Assembly: GCA_030761205.1 (NCBI GenBank)
Contig: JAULJL010000035.1
Location: 19,137,001-19,201,000, forward strand
Origin: Fremontodendron californicum
Lineage: Eukaryota; Streptophyta; Magnoliopsida; Malvales; Malvaceae
Direction of reading: 5' to 3'
DNA length: 64,000 nt
The translations under genes and the position numbers were made by a program. Shown piece by piece: positions 30,151-39,683 of this stretch (position 1 is the stretch's first letter; each line of letters begins with the position of its first letter). A model generated the notes under the pieces. That model was not told the origin of the DNA. It searched no databases and saw nothing but the letters and a program-made list of their open reading frames with translations.

Positions 30151-32734
30151 CTGGTGGAGCATAACCAATAGTTCCTCTTAACCCAATGGAGCTTGATTGA
30201 TTAGCAGAATAGTTAAGCCTGTCTGCAGAAAGGATTTTTGCTAAGCCAAAGTCACTTATATGGCCAACCAGTTCCTGATCAAGTAGAATATTGCTTGGCT
30301 TGAGGTCACAATGAATAATTGATGTTTCACAATGGTGGTGCAGATACTCTAGTGCATGAGCAACATCTATGGCCACATTTACTCTTTGGAAGAAATTCAG
30401 GTTTCTCGTCGTCTCCTGTTCATTCATGCCAGCAGATGGATGCAGCCAATCCTCCAAGCTTCCATTTACCATGAACTCATAAACCAATGCTTTAAAATCA
30501 TTGCCTTGATAATCAACACTTGAAATTGCTGTTAATACCTTGACAAGATTCCGATGTCTAATGTTCTTCAAGGCTTCACATTCAGCCAAGAAACTCCTAG
30601 AAGCTCCACGATTCAGAAGATTAAGCACCTTAATGGCAATAACTACTCCACTCTCTTCAAGAATTCCTTTGTATACAGAACCGAAGCTTCCTGAACCAAC
30701 CAAATTTTGCAAGGAGAGTCCATCAGTAGCCCTTAAGATGCTTTGGTATGATAACTGTAAAAGTGAATTTTCTGCACAAGTTGCTGTTGGCTGCTCTTTC
30801 TTGTTTCTAAACCACAAGATGAGAAAAGAGAATGCCGAAGTCACTCCTAAAATCACAACAACAATCGCGATTTTTAATTTAATAGAAGTGTTTGATCTTC
30901 TGATGGATGTTTTCAAGTTGCATCTGGACAAGTGTAACTCAGGGATGCCTCCACAAAGCTTATTGTTTCCCTCAACGAATGTAGTAGTTGCATTCTTAAA
31001 GACTCCTTCAACTGGTATCATACCCTCGAAATCATTGAAAGATAGATTTAAATACTGTAATGACCCAAAGCTGACAAGAAATTCTGGAACCCCACCGGAA
31101 AGATTATTGTCAGATACGTCCAATGCCATAAGACCTCTCAATGAACTCAAAGATGAAGGAATGGGCCCTTCAAACAAATTGCCATCCAAGTACAAGGACT
31201 CTAGTCTTACACAGCTACCAAGATTGTTTGGAAGCAAACCAGATAACCTGTTTTGAGAAACATATAATTCACCAAGATTTTTCAGATTTTCTACTTCAAC
31301 AGGAAGCACACCAGTTAAATGGTTCCCTGATAAGTCTAGTACAATGGACAAGGATGAGAGTCCAATTACTTCAGGGGGTACTGATCCACTAAGATTGTTA
31401 TCATAAAGATACAATGCAACCAAATTTTCGCATTTACCTAGACTTGAAGGAATGTTGCCCTCAAGATTATTACTACTTAAACCAAGTTCGCTTAACATTG
31501 TCAAATTTCCAATAGAAGGGGGAATAGCCCCTGAGAGAAAATTATTATGATCAGCATAAAACCACTTTAGCTTATAAAGCCTCCCAATAACATGGGGAAT
31601 GGAACCTGATAGCTGATTATCTGATATCGCTAGCACCTCCAAATTGATGAGATTTTCAATCCCAATCGGAATTCTTCCCAATATTTTGTTTTGTTCTATT
31701 GCTAAATCTGAAATAGTGCTAGACAAATTGCTAATGCACTCGGGCAATACCCCTTCAAAACTATTTTCGCCTATCTGTAGATCTTCTAGTTTGGTAGTAT
31801 TAGTTAAAGAGCATAGAAAGTTTAAGTCGCTTGCTCCCCCATTTCCAAAATGGTTTTTGAAAATCAAAAACTTTGTTACTTTATCCAACTTTTCAAATGA
31901 AGGCAAGTTCCCACTAAGTTTGTTTTCTGCAACTAGAATGACCCTGAGATTTGAGGCATTGGATATTGAAACGGGAAATTGTCCAGTGATTTGGTTTTGG
32001 GCGACAGAAAAGAAATCAATATACGGCATAGTGATGCCCAATTGGGAAGGAAGAGTACCTCGAATCTTGTTGCTGCCAATTTCAAAAACTCTAACATTGG
32101 AGAGATTAAAAATTGAGACAGGAAGAATACCAGAAAGTGCATTCGTAGACACAGAAAGAAATGAAAGATTTTTCAGTTGCCCAAGAGCTTCAGGTATAGC
32201 CCCACTTAGTCCATTCTTAGCGAAAGAAAGTTTCTCCAGAGACGATAAGTTCCCCAATGAAGGTGGGATACTCCCTCTTAAACTGTTGTTGGCTAAACTT
32301 AACAATTTTAGGTTTGACAAGAGACTAAGCAAACCAGGTATTTCTCCGGTTAGCTGGTTGCCTCTCATATGAACTAATGTAAGCTTAGAACAACCAGATA
32401 AATTGGAAGGAATTTCACCACTGATGGAGTTATTGGCCAATTTTAATATTTGCAATCTTCTTAAACGGCCAATTTCTTGAGGAATTTCGTTGTTGAAGCT
32501 GTTGCCTTCAAGATTCAGCACCCTGAGAAAGCTCAAATTTCCAATGTATGGTGATACATAGCCTGAGAGTTTCAGGAGTTGTAGTTCCAATCTGGTGACT
32601 CTCTGATGTCTGCGACCGCATGTAACACCATACCACTGGCAGAGGTGAATGGAACTATTCCAGGATTGCATAACCCTGAGCTGATCACCAGTTATCTTGG
32701 CTTTGAACTGGATTAAAGCTTGTTGATCTGTGTC
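30151..32734 (-). CDS. RLK-B exon 1 (main part): LRR ectodomain, membrane helix, kinase N-lobe
   Basis: A long open frame gives the LRR N-terminal cap (ALIQFKAKITGDQL, WNSSIHLCQWYGVTCG), some twenty extracellular LRRs, a juxtamembrane CNLKTS, and the membrane helix IKLKIAIVVVILGVTSAFSF with LILWF. The kinase follows: glycine loop GSGSFGSVYKG, Lys in VIAIKVLNL, catalytic loop IIHCDLKPSNILLD, and SDFGLAK. The loop reads HCD rather than HRD, so this is a non-RD kinase, the class typical of pattern-recognition receptors such as Xa21, FLS2 and EFR. The ligand is unknown. It ends at the donor CACCAG|GTAAGTACAC (30150). With the segment at 37489-37631 and exon 2 it would total about 1057 residues, normal for the family. 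The only lesion I see is Copia-3 inserted in codon 48. Confidence 0.93.
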
Positions 32735-33063
32735 TGTTAGTTTTCTTAGAATTGTAGTCTGTTAGAACAAAGACCACTTAAGAAAACAGAGAGAGCATAA
32801 CAAGAAAAAAGAGTAAGCTGCTGTATTTTTTTGTATTCAAGTGTGAGTATCATTCAAGAAATCAGATTACAATATAGCTTGAAAGTTCACCTAACACCAA
32901 CTACTGCAAGTCACATTCCTTTCCTACTTGCAGCATGATTTAAGGACCAAAAATTGATACAAAAATCACCAACCAACATTGACATATCAGTGTACTTAAA
33001 CACACAAAAAACTTAAATTCAAAATGAATACAACATCAGCATTAGCAGCCACTACATTCAACA
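32735..33063 (-). repeat. Copia-3 3' LTR
   Basis: It begins TGTTAGTTTTCTTAG and ends CATTCAACA (plus strand). The last six bases of the gag-pol frame, including its stop, overlap the LTR boundary at 33058-33063. Confidence 0.94.
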
Positions 33064-36000
33064 CTCCTCCTTGGCTGCTTTGCTGTCAACCCCAATCATT
33101 TTTCTTAAACATTCAAATCTGGTTTTAGGGAGAGGCTTAGTAAATATATCAGCTAACTGGTCTTCTGAACTGCAATGAACCAGTTTGACCTCATTGTTTT
33201 GCTGCACTTCTCTCACAAAGTGAAGTTTGATGTTGAAGTGCTTGGTCCTTCCATGAAAAACTGGGTTCTTTGCAATTGCAACAGCAGATTGATTGTCACA
33301 CATTATCTCTGTTGCGTTGTCTTGAACCAGATTCAGATCATTCAATAGCTTCCTTAGCCAAATGGCCTGATTCACAGCAGCAGCAGCTGCAGTGTATTCT
33401 GCTTCTGCTGTCGATTGAGCAACAATGTCTTGCTTCCTTGAACTCCATGAAAAACCTCCATAGCCAAGAGTAAATAAGTAACCTGATGTGCTTTTCATAT
33501 CATCAACTGAACCAGCCCAATCACTGTCTGTGAAGCCAACTAATTTTAGTTTCCCAGCCTTCTTGAACCAGACTCCATAATCAGTGGTGCCTTTTACATA
33601 CCTTAGCACTCTCTTTGCTGCTTTGAAATGGTTATCACTGCAACAGTGCATAAACCTTGCCAACAAACTCACAGCAAACATGATATCTGGTCTGGTTGCT
33701 GTTAAATATAACAAACAACCAATAAGGCTTCTGTAGACTTTCTCATCATATTTCTCAGAACCATCATCTTTGCTAAGTTTTTCACTTTGAGCCATTGGAG
33801 TGCTTACTGACTTACAGTTCTTCATATGGAACTTCTTCAGTATGCTCAAAGAAAACTTATTCTGTCCTATGAAAACACCAGATTGAGATTGATGAATCTC
33901 CATTCCAAGAAAGTAGGACATCTTCCCAAGATCAGACATTTCAAATACATTTTTCATTTGTTGCTTGAAATCATGTATTTGGTCCTCACAGCTGCCAGTC
34001 ACCAATAAATCATCAACATACAATGACACAATTAACATGCTTCCTTCTTCTAGCTCCTTCACATACAAGGTAGGCTCACTAAGACTCCTTTTAAATCCAA
34101 GTTCCAGTAGATGATTGTCAATTCTTTCATACCAGACTCTAGGTGCCTGTTTCAATCCATACAAGGCTTTCTTGAGCTGATAGACTTTTGATTCACTTTC
34201 TTCCACAATGAACCCTTCAGGCTGCTCAACATATATCTCTTCCTGTAGGTAGCCATTTAAAAAGGCTGATTTGACATCCAGTTGATAGATGTTCCACTTC
34301 ATTTGAGCTGCCAAAGCCAGCAGCAATCTGATTGTATCCAACCTTGCCACAGGTGCAAAGGTCTCTGAGAAATCAATACCATATTGCTGAGCATACCCCT
34401 TTACTACTAACCTGGCCTTCAGTTTATTAATAGAACCATCAGCATTCAGTTTGGTTCTAAACACCCACTTGACACCAATCACTTTCTTGTGTTTTGGTCT
34501 GTCAACAAGTGTCCAGGTTTGATTCTTTTGAATCATTGACATTTCAGCTTTCATAGCTTCCATCCATCCTTCTATTTTGGCAGCTTCTTCATAATCACTA
34601 GGCTCTATAACAGCTATGTTGCACCTTTCATAGACATCTGAGAGTGGTCTGGTGCCTCTCACAGGATAGTCCTCATCAGGTTCATCATCATTGACAGCTT
34701 CATTTTGATCTTGCAATGCAGCAGTCTCAGTAATCTGGTCTTCATCATATTCAACTTGAGCTCTTTCCCAATTCCAAGCTGCATTTTCATCAAACTTTAC
34801 ATCCCTACTGACATTTATCTTTTCAGTTAAGGGATTATAGATCCTGTACCCTTTCTTGTTGCTGCTGTAGCCTACAAATATCCCAATCTCTGACTTCTTA
34901 TCCAGCTTGTCCCTTTTTACAGTTGGAACAAGTGCATAACAAATGCATCCAAAAATTTTCAGATGCAGCACTGAGGGTTTGTATCCAAACCAGGCTTCAT
35001 GTGGTGTTTTAGTCTTCAATGCCTTGGTAGGAAGCCTATTTTGCAAGAAAACTGCAGTGTTAACTGCCTCTGCCCAAAATTTCTTAGGTAGGTTCCTCTC
35101 AAACATCAAACACCTTGCCATCTCCATTACTGTCCTGTTTTTCCTCTCACTTACCTCATTCTGTTGTGGGGTGTAGGTGACAGTGAGCTGATGTTCAATG
35201 CCAGAAATTGCACAGAACTCCTCAAATTTATCCGAGGTGTACTCAGTCCCATTGTCTGATCTAATCATCTTCATCTTACATCCAGTTTGGTTTTCAGCAT
35301 GGGCTTTAAACTTCCAGAATACAGATGCAACTTCTGATTTCTGTTTCAAGAAGTAAACCCAGCACATCCTAGTGCAGTCATCAATGAAGAGAATAAAATA
35401 TCTGCTTCCATTTAAAGAGAGGGTCTTCATAGGACCACATACATCAGTGTGCATCAATTGTAGCCTTTCTGATGCTCTCCAAGCATTGTTTACTGGAAAA
35501 GGTAATTTATGTTGTTTTCCCAGCTGACACACTTCACACACATCACTGTGTTCATGCAATTTTGGCAGACTTAAAGCTAAATCATGCTTTTGCAAATGAC
35601 TCAAGTTGTGAAAGTTGGCATGTCCAAATCTTTTATGCCACAGATCAGTTTCATCTTTAGCACCAACATATGCACTAGACTTAGGAAATTTCCAGTTTAA
35701 AACAAAGCTTCTGTTGTTCATACTAACAGACTCAAGTTCACAACCAGCTGGATCATAGATCATGCATTCTTTATCTTTAAAAACAACAGAATAATTCTTA
35801 TCTAACAATTGGCCAACACTGAGCAGATTCTGATCAATTTCAGGAACAAACAAAACATCAGTAATAAGTTTAGTACCTGATGAAGTATTTACAATTACAT
35901 CTCCCTTTCCCTTTGCCTCAATGTAGCTTCCATTGCCTATTCTGATCTTTGTGCTGCATGTTCTATCAATACACTCGAACAACTCTTCAGCTGCAGCCAT

Positions 36001-37098
36001 GTGATGTGTACAGCCACTGTCTACTAGCCAACTCACTTTGTTCTCACTAGTGGTTGCATAGCAGGATGCCACAAACATCTGCTCCTCCTGTTGTAGATTC
36101 CCATCAGCAACTTGAGCCTGTGTGTTCTGTTGGTGCCCTTTATTCTTGCACACTCTCTCCATATGCCCCATTTGTTTGCAAGCTCTACACTGGATGTCTG
36201 GCCTAAACCAACAATATTTCTCCAAGTGAGTTGCTTTCTGGCAGTGAGAGCATGGTGGATATTTCCTTTTTCCACCATCCTTAGTGCCCTCCTTTTCTTT
36301 TCTTTGCTTCTCTCGTCTGTCACTGCTATAGTTCTTTTTTCCTTTATTGAATGAGTTTCCTGAACTTCCAGCTTTGTCTTTGCCTTTGGCTTGAAAGGCA
36401 CTTTCTGCATGCTCCTCTTGTCTGTTTGCCCTTCTTTGTTCTTGAGCATACAGAGAGTTTATCAACTCTGATAAGGAGATGCTAGATAGGTCTCTTGAAT
36501 CTTCAAGGGAAGAGATCTTAGCTTCATACTTCTCTGGAAGAGTAGTGAGCACCTTTTCAACAACCCTTCTATCACTGAACTCATCTCCAAGTAGCCTAAT
36601 GCTATTGACATTGGCCATAATTCTGTCAGAGTACAACTTGATGGTCTCACTATCCTTCATCTTTAAGTTCTCAAAGTCCCTTCTCAAATTGATTAACTGT
36701 TGCTGCCTTGTTTTTTCTGAACCCTGAAACTCTTCCTTCAACCTGTCCCAAGCCTGCTTAGGAGAGTCACAAGCCATTATCCTTGTAAAGATTACATCTG
36801 AAACTCCATTTTGGATACAAGACATTGCCTTATACTTCTTGGCTACCTCCTCACTATGCTGCTTGATCTGAGCAAGTGTAGGATTGCCTCTCAAGGGTGT
36901 AGGGTCTCTTCCAGTCTCCACTATCTCCCAAAGGTCATGAGCTTGAAGATAGGTCCTCATTTTCACCACCCAAATGTGGTAGTTTTCTCCTGCAAAAACA
37001 GGAGGTGGAGGAGGAGAGAAACTGCTTGAAGACATTACTGAGGAAGTAAAACGGCAGCTGGTTTCTGGGTTGTTGCTGGACTTGCTTTGTTGTTTCAA
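33058..37098 (-). CDS. Copia-3 gag-pol polyprotein, intact
   Basis: The 1346-aa frame starts at ATG 37098, with a second Met 21 codons in. It contains a UBN2-type gag (YHIWVVKMRTYLQAHDLWEI, residues about 40-60), two Cys motifs including CRACKQMGHMERVC near 304, the protease motif WLVDSGCTHHM near 355, GAG-pre-integrase LWHKRFGHANFH near 487, the integrase triad (HTDVCGPM near 552, RSDNGTEY near 617, NEVSERKNRT near 650), RT YVDDLLVTG near 1027, and RNase H FTDSDWAGSVDD. All catalytic residues are present. In the integrase the usual NGVxERKNRT reads NEVSERKNRT, an unusual Gly-to-Glu change two residues or so from the catalytic Glu region. Confidence 0.95.
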   Translation of the reverse strand: MKQQSKSSNNPETSCRFTSSVMSSSSFSPPPPPVFAGENYHIWVVKMRTYLQAHDLWEIVETGRDPTPLRGNPTLAQIKQHSEEVAKKYKAMSCIQNGVSDVIFTRIMACDSPKQAWDRLKEEFQGSEKTRQQQLINLRRDFENLKMKDSETIKLYSDRIMANVNSIRLLGDEFSDRRVVEKVLTTLPEKYEAKISSLEDSRDLSSISLSELINSLYAQEQRRANRQEEHAESAFQAKGKDKAGSSGNSFNKGKKNYSSDRREKQRKEKEGTKDGGKRKYPPCSHCQKATHLEKYCWFRPDIQCRACKQMGHMERVCKNKGHQQNTQAQVADGNLQQEEQMFVASCYATTSENKVSWLVDSGCTHHMAAAEELFECIDRTCSTKIRIGNGSYIEAKGKGDVIVNTSSGTKLITDVLFVPEIDQNLLSVGQLLDKNYSVVFKDKECMIYDPAGCELESVSMNNRSFVLNWKFPKSSAYVGAKDETDLWHKRFGHANFHNLSHLQKHDLALSLPKLHEHSDVCEVCQLGKQHKLPFPVNNAWRASERLQLMHTDVCGPMKTLSLNGSRYFILFIDDCTRMCWVYFLKQKSEVASVFWKFKAHAENQTGCKMKMIRSDNGTEYTSDKFEEFCAISGIEHQLTVTYTPQQNEVSERKNRTVMEMARCLMFERNLPKKFWAEAVNTAVFLQNRLPTKALKTKTPHEAWFGYKPSVLHLKIFGCICYALVPTVKRDKLDKKSEIGIFVGYSSNKKGYRIYNPLTEKINVSRDVKFDENAAWNWERAQVEYDEDQITETAALQDQNEAVNDDEPDEDYPVRGTRPLSDVYERCNIAVIEPSDYEEAAKIEGWMEAMKAEMSMIQKNQTWTLVDRPKHKKVIGVKWVFRTKLNADGSINKLKARLVVKGYAQQYGIDFSETFAPVARLDTIRLLLALAAQMKWNIYQLDVKSAFLNGYLQEEIYVEQPEGFIVEESESKVYQLKKALYGLKQAPRVWYERIDNHLLELGFKRSLSEPTLYVKELEEGSMLIVSLYVDDLLVTGSCEDQIHDFKQQMKNVFEMSDLGKMSYFLGMEIHQSQSGVFIGQNKFSLSILKKFHMKNCKSVSTPMAQSEKLSKDDGSEKYDEKVYRSLIGCLLYLTATRPDIMFAVSLLARFMHCCSDNHFKAAKRVLRYVKGTTDYGVWFKKAGKLKLVGFTDSDWAGSVDDMKSTSGYLFTLGYGGFSWSSRKQDIVAQSTAEAEYTAAAAAVNQAIWLRKLLNDLNLVQDNATEIMCDNQSAVAIAKNPVFHGRTKHFNIKLHFVREVQQNNEVKLVHCSSEDQLADIFTKPLPKTRFECLRKMIGVDSKAAKEEC
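33064..33073 (-). other. Copia-3 polypurine tract
   Basis: AAGGAGGAG (minus strand) directly precedes the 3' LTR start and lies inside the last codons of the polyprotein. Confidence 0.7.
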
Positions 37099-37142
37099 CA
37101 GAAACTCTCTACAAATTTGTCAAGAAGCTTAGGTCCTCTAAG

Positions 37143-37160
37143 AACAAAGCTCTGATACCA
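37143..37160 (-). other. Copia-3 primer binding site
   Basis: TGGTATCAGAGCTTTGTT (minus strand) directly adjoins the 5' LTR and is the initiator-Met type primer site. Confidence 0.85.
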
Positions 37161-37488
37161 TGTTAGTTTTCTTAGAATTGTAGTCTGTTAGAACAAAGAC
37201 CACTTAAGAAAACAGAGAGAGCAGAACAAGAAAAAAGAGTAAGCTGCTGTATTTTTTGTGTTCAAGTGTGAGTATCATTCAAGAAATCAGATTACAATAT
37301 AGCTTGAAAGTTCACCTAACACCAACTACTGCAAGTCACATTCCTTTCCTACTTGCAGCATGATTTAAGGACCAAAAATTGATACAAAAATCACCAACCA
37401 ACACTGACATATCAGTGTACTTAAACACACAAAAAACTTAAATTCAAAATGAATACAACATCAGCATTAGCAGCCACTACATTCAACA
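37161..37488 (-). repeat. Copia-3 5' LTR
   Basis: This 328-bp repeat is nearly identical to 32735-33063. It ends CATTCAACA and is followed by GTGTC, the target duplication, and then RLK-B coding sequence. Confidence 0.94.
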
Positions 37489-37631
37489 GTGTCATTTCCT
37501 CTAACTACAGGGCTTGCTAAACCAAGCAAGTTAAGACCCTGCAAATTGAAGCATGAGAGAAGAATTATAACTTCAATGTAAACAAGGAAAAAAGAGCTGG
37601 ACACTTCCAAATGCTTGCTCGATAGCTCCAT
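37489..37631 (-). CDS. RLK-B exon 1 (5' part): start codon and signal peptide
   Basis: ATG at 37631 (minus) starts MELSSKHLEVSSSFFLVYIE followed by VIILLSCF, a signal peptide with a clear hydrophobic core, then the beginning of the LRR cap (VVRGND). Counting codons, 47 codons plus two bases reach the insertion site and join 32729 in frame once one GTGTC copy is dropped. I chose this ATG because the same start context and MELSSKH sequence recur at RLK-C (60444). The split segment shows that RLK-B was intact until Copia-3 inserted. Confidence 0.9.
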
Positions 37632-38020
37632 CAACCTGAATCAATTTCTTAATTGATGAGATTGATTTGTATTTGAGAGTGCTTGGTTCATCAACAAGAA
37701 CTAGAGTGCAATATAAGAAGTTTTGAAACTCTGTGTTTCTACTGCTATATCTCCCGTCAATTGGTTCAAGTTTTCTGACTTTGAAAGTCATGTTTCTACT
37801 ATTTGCTTGGGGGACCTGCTTTAATTGGAAGCGTCTATTTGGGGTTGGCTTTTATCCTGGATTTTGACAATAATTGAGCCATACTTGCTGTACTAAATAC
37901 TTTTTCTCCACTTCTATATTTCTTTTCACTTTTATTATTGTGGGAGACTCAGAATTGACTGAAAGTTTAAGCCAAGGCATTCAATTGGTCAGTGGTTGTG
38001 GAAGTCTGCAAATTGGATGA
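37632..38020 (-). promoter_or_regulatory. RLK-B 5' flank, shared with other cluster members
   Basis: This upstream DNA recurs at 39470-39556 plus 43915-44045, and at 60445-60715, so it is RLK promoter sequence copied with the genes. A TATA-like CTTATATTGC (minus) lies near 37711-37717, about 80 bp before the ATG. I cannot identify specific factor sites. Confidence 0.55.
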
Positions 38021-38022
38021 CA

Positions 38023-38727
38023 TTAATCACCTGTTGATTGAGCAACGTATAAAGTTTGGCCTTCGCAATGTGATCGAGTTGGATGAAGCTTGTCTCTGAT
38101 AGAGCAAAGCTTGACAACAACATCAATCATTTTCATTCGCTCACTTGGAGATTCAGCACAACAAATCACTCCTATTTCAAATATCGAATACAAGTATTGA
38201 AGATATTTGTTGTTTCTCAGGCTGTTTCCAATCCGAGTACTGCTTCTGATCGTTCCTCCTCTGTCTCTTGGATCTTGAAGAAGAAGAATGGGATCTATGG
38301 GCAAAGCTGCCTTAACAAAGTTGTGAAGGCTTAAATTCTCTTTAAACATTTCATCAATGTGCCTTTTCCCTGTAAACATCTCCAACAAAAGGATGCCATA
38401 ACTATACACATCCCCTTTTGTTGACACCTTGCTTTCCCATGGCATATTCTGCAATTAGTTCATCACTAATGATAGCAATAATTGCAAAGGAGATCCCTTA
38501 AACAAGTTTAAAATTGGAAGAACTTAATTAAAGCATGCTTACCTGGTGGAGAATAGCCGATTGTTCCTCTTAATCCAAGGGAGCTTGATTGATTGGTTAG
38601 TAGAATAGTTTGGAGTGTCTGTTGACATGAATTTTGCTAAGCCAAGTCGCCTACATGGCCAACCATTTCATCATTGACTAGAATTATTACTCGGGTTAAG
38701 GTCACAATGATGATGGAGATACTCGAC
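38023..38727 (-). pseudogene. RLK kinase-only remnant
   Basis: The minus strand keeps a degenerate end of kinase exon 1 (38543 to about 38727; GYSPP region, with deletions in the DFG and catalytic-loop area), an intron (GTAAGC...TGCAG, 38449-38542) and exon 2 (38023-38448) with STKGDVYSYGILLLEMFTGK. A one-base insertion just before STKGDV and loss of several residues in ALP/IDPILL break it. The ectodomain is absent. Its 3' end abuts the copied RLK promoter at about 38020, a typical tandem-unit junction. Confidence 0.87.
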
Positions 38728-39546
38728 ATTTTCTCATTAGCTTTTTTTTATTTATCAACTAGCACTTCTTTTTTGTCATCCATATCTCTGCCTCTGTCAC
38801 AACTTTTCTTTAGAGATCATCAGGAAGCTTCTGAGATTAGTGTTTGCTTCATTTATATATATGAACATGATGAAGGATCAGCACCAAATGTTTCTTGCCT
38901 AAACTTTCAGATTATTTTCTTCAATCTTAAAATCTAAGACTTGGTTAAAATGGCTCAAAGAAAAAAATATTTAATGAGCATTTTAAAATTTTATTGAAAT
39001 ATCAGTATGAAGGTTCTAAATTTTTAACTACTTGAAACTTCAGATTAAGAGAATTACATCAATAACTAAATATTTGGCGAAAAAAAAAAAAAAAAGAATC
39101 TCCAACAAAAATGGATACATGGAGGACCAAAGTTCAAAATCCATACATATTATTGTCTATTGTCTTTTCCTTTGCGGATCATTCTCCTGCAATTCATAAC
39201 AAGATAAGTAAAAAATGTGAATAAGAATCAAGGTTTTTTTGCCTGTGTTCAGCAATAGTATAAATATTTGTTACTAATAAATATTATTGAAAATATTAAA
39301 ATTAATAAAATTTATATTTTATTTGATAAGAGTAATTTCAAAAATTATCACACATTTTTAGTAAAGTGTTTAATAAACGTTCTATAATTTTTTTCAAGAT
39401 TTAAATAACACTTTTCTACATATACCAAATCCTATAATATTATTTTTTGAAAAAATATCACATGTCCCTTATATGTTGGGCCCTGCTTTAATTGGAAGCG
39501 TCTACTTGGGGTTAGCTTTTATCCACCAAGCCATACTTGCTATAGT
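38728..39546. other. Intergenic DNA and RLK promoter piece
   Basis: From 38728 to about 39470 I see no gene. From about 39470 to 39556 the sequence matches the RLK-B 5' flank (TTTAATTGGAAGCGTCTA, CCATACTTGCT) and continues on the far side of the LINE at 43915. Confidence 0.6.
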
Positions 39547-39683
39547 AAATACTTTTTTTTTTTTGGATAAGCAAAGTTTTTATTTATCCAAAAGCAGCAT
39601 GCACTGCTACATCAATACAACCAGCATAGCTGGCAAACAAATGTACTATTTTACAATGTCTTCTTTACATAGCTAAGAACCAA

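Larger units (their letters stand above)
32735..37488 (-). mobile_element. Copia-3: apparently complete Ty1/Copia element inside RLK-B
   Basis: LTRs at 32735-33063 and 37161-37488 (329 and 328 bp) differ at three bases and one 1-bp indel that I can see. The target duplication GTGTC lies at 32730-32734 and 37489-37493. It has an initiator-Met primer site, a polypurine tract and one continuous 1346-codon gag-pol frame, so this copy could be autonomous. It is inserted in the coding exon of RLK-B, just after the signal peptide. Confidence 0.96.

Noticed and set aside
30540..32372. Long plus-strand frames opposite the RLK-B and RLK-C exons (for example 30540-31256, 31644-32372 and 50956-51675)
   Set aside because: They are antisense shadows of LRR/kinase coding sequence; their similarity to each other follows from the paralogy of the real genes.
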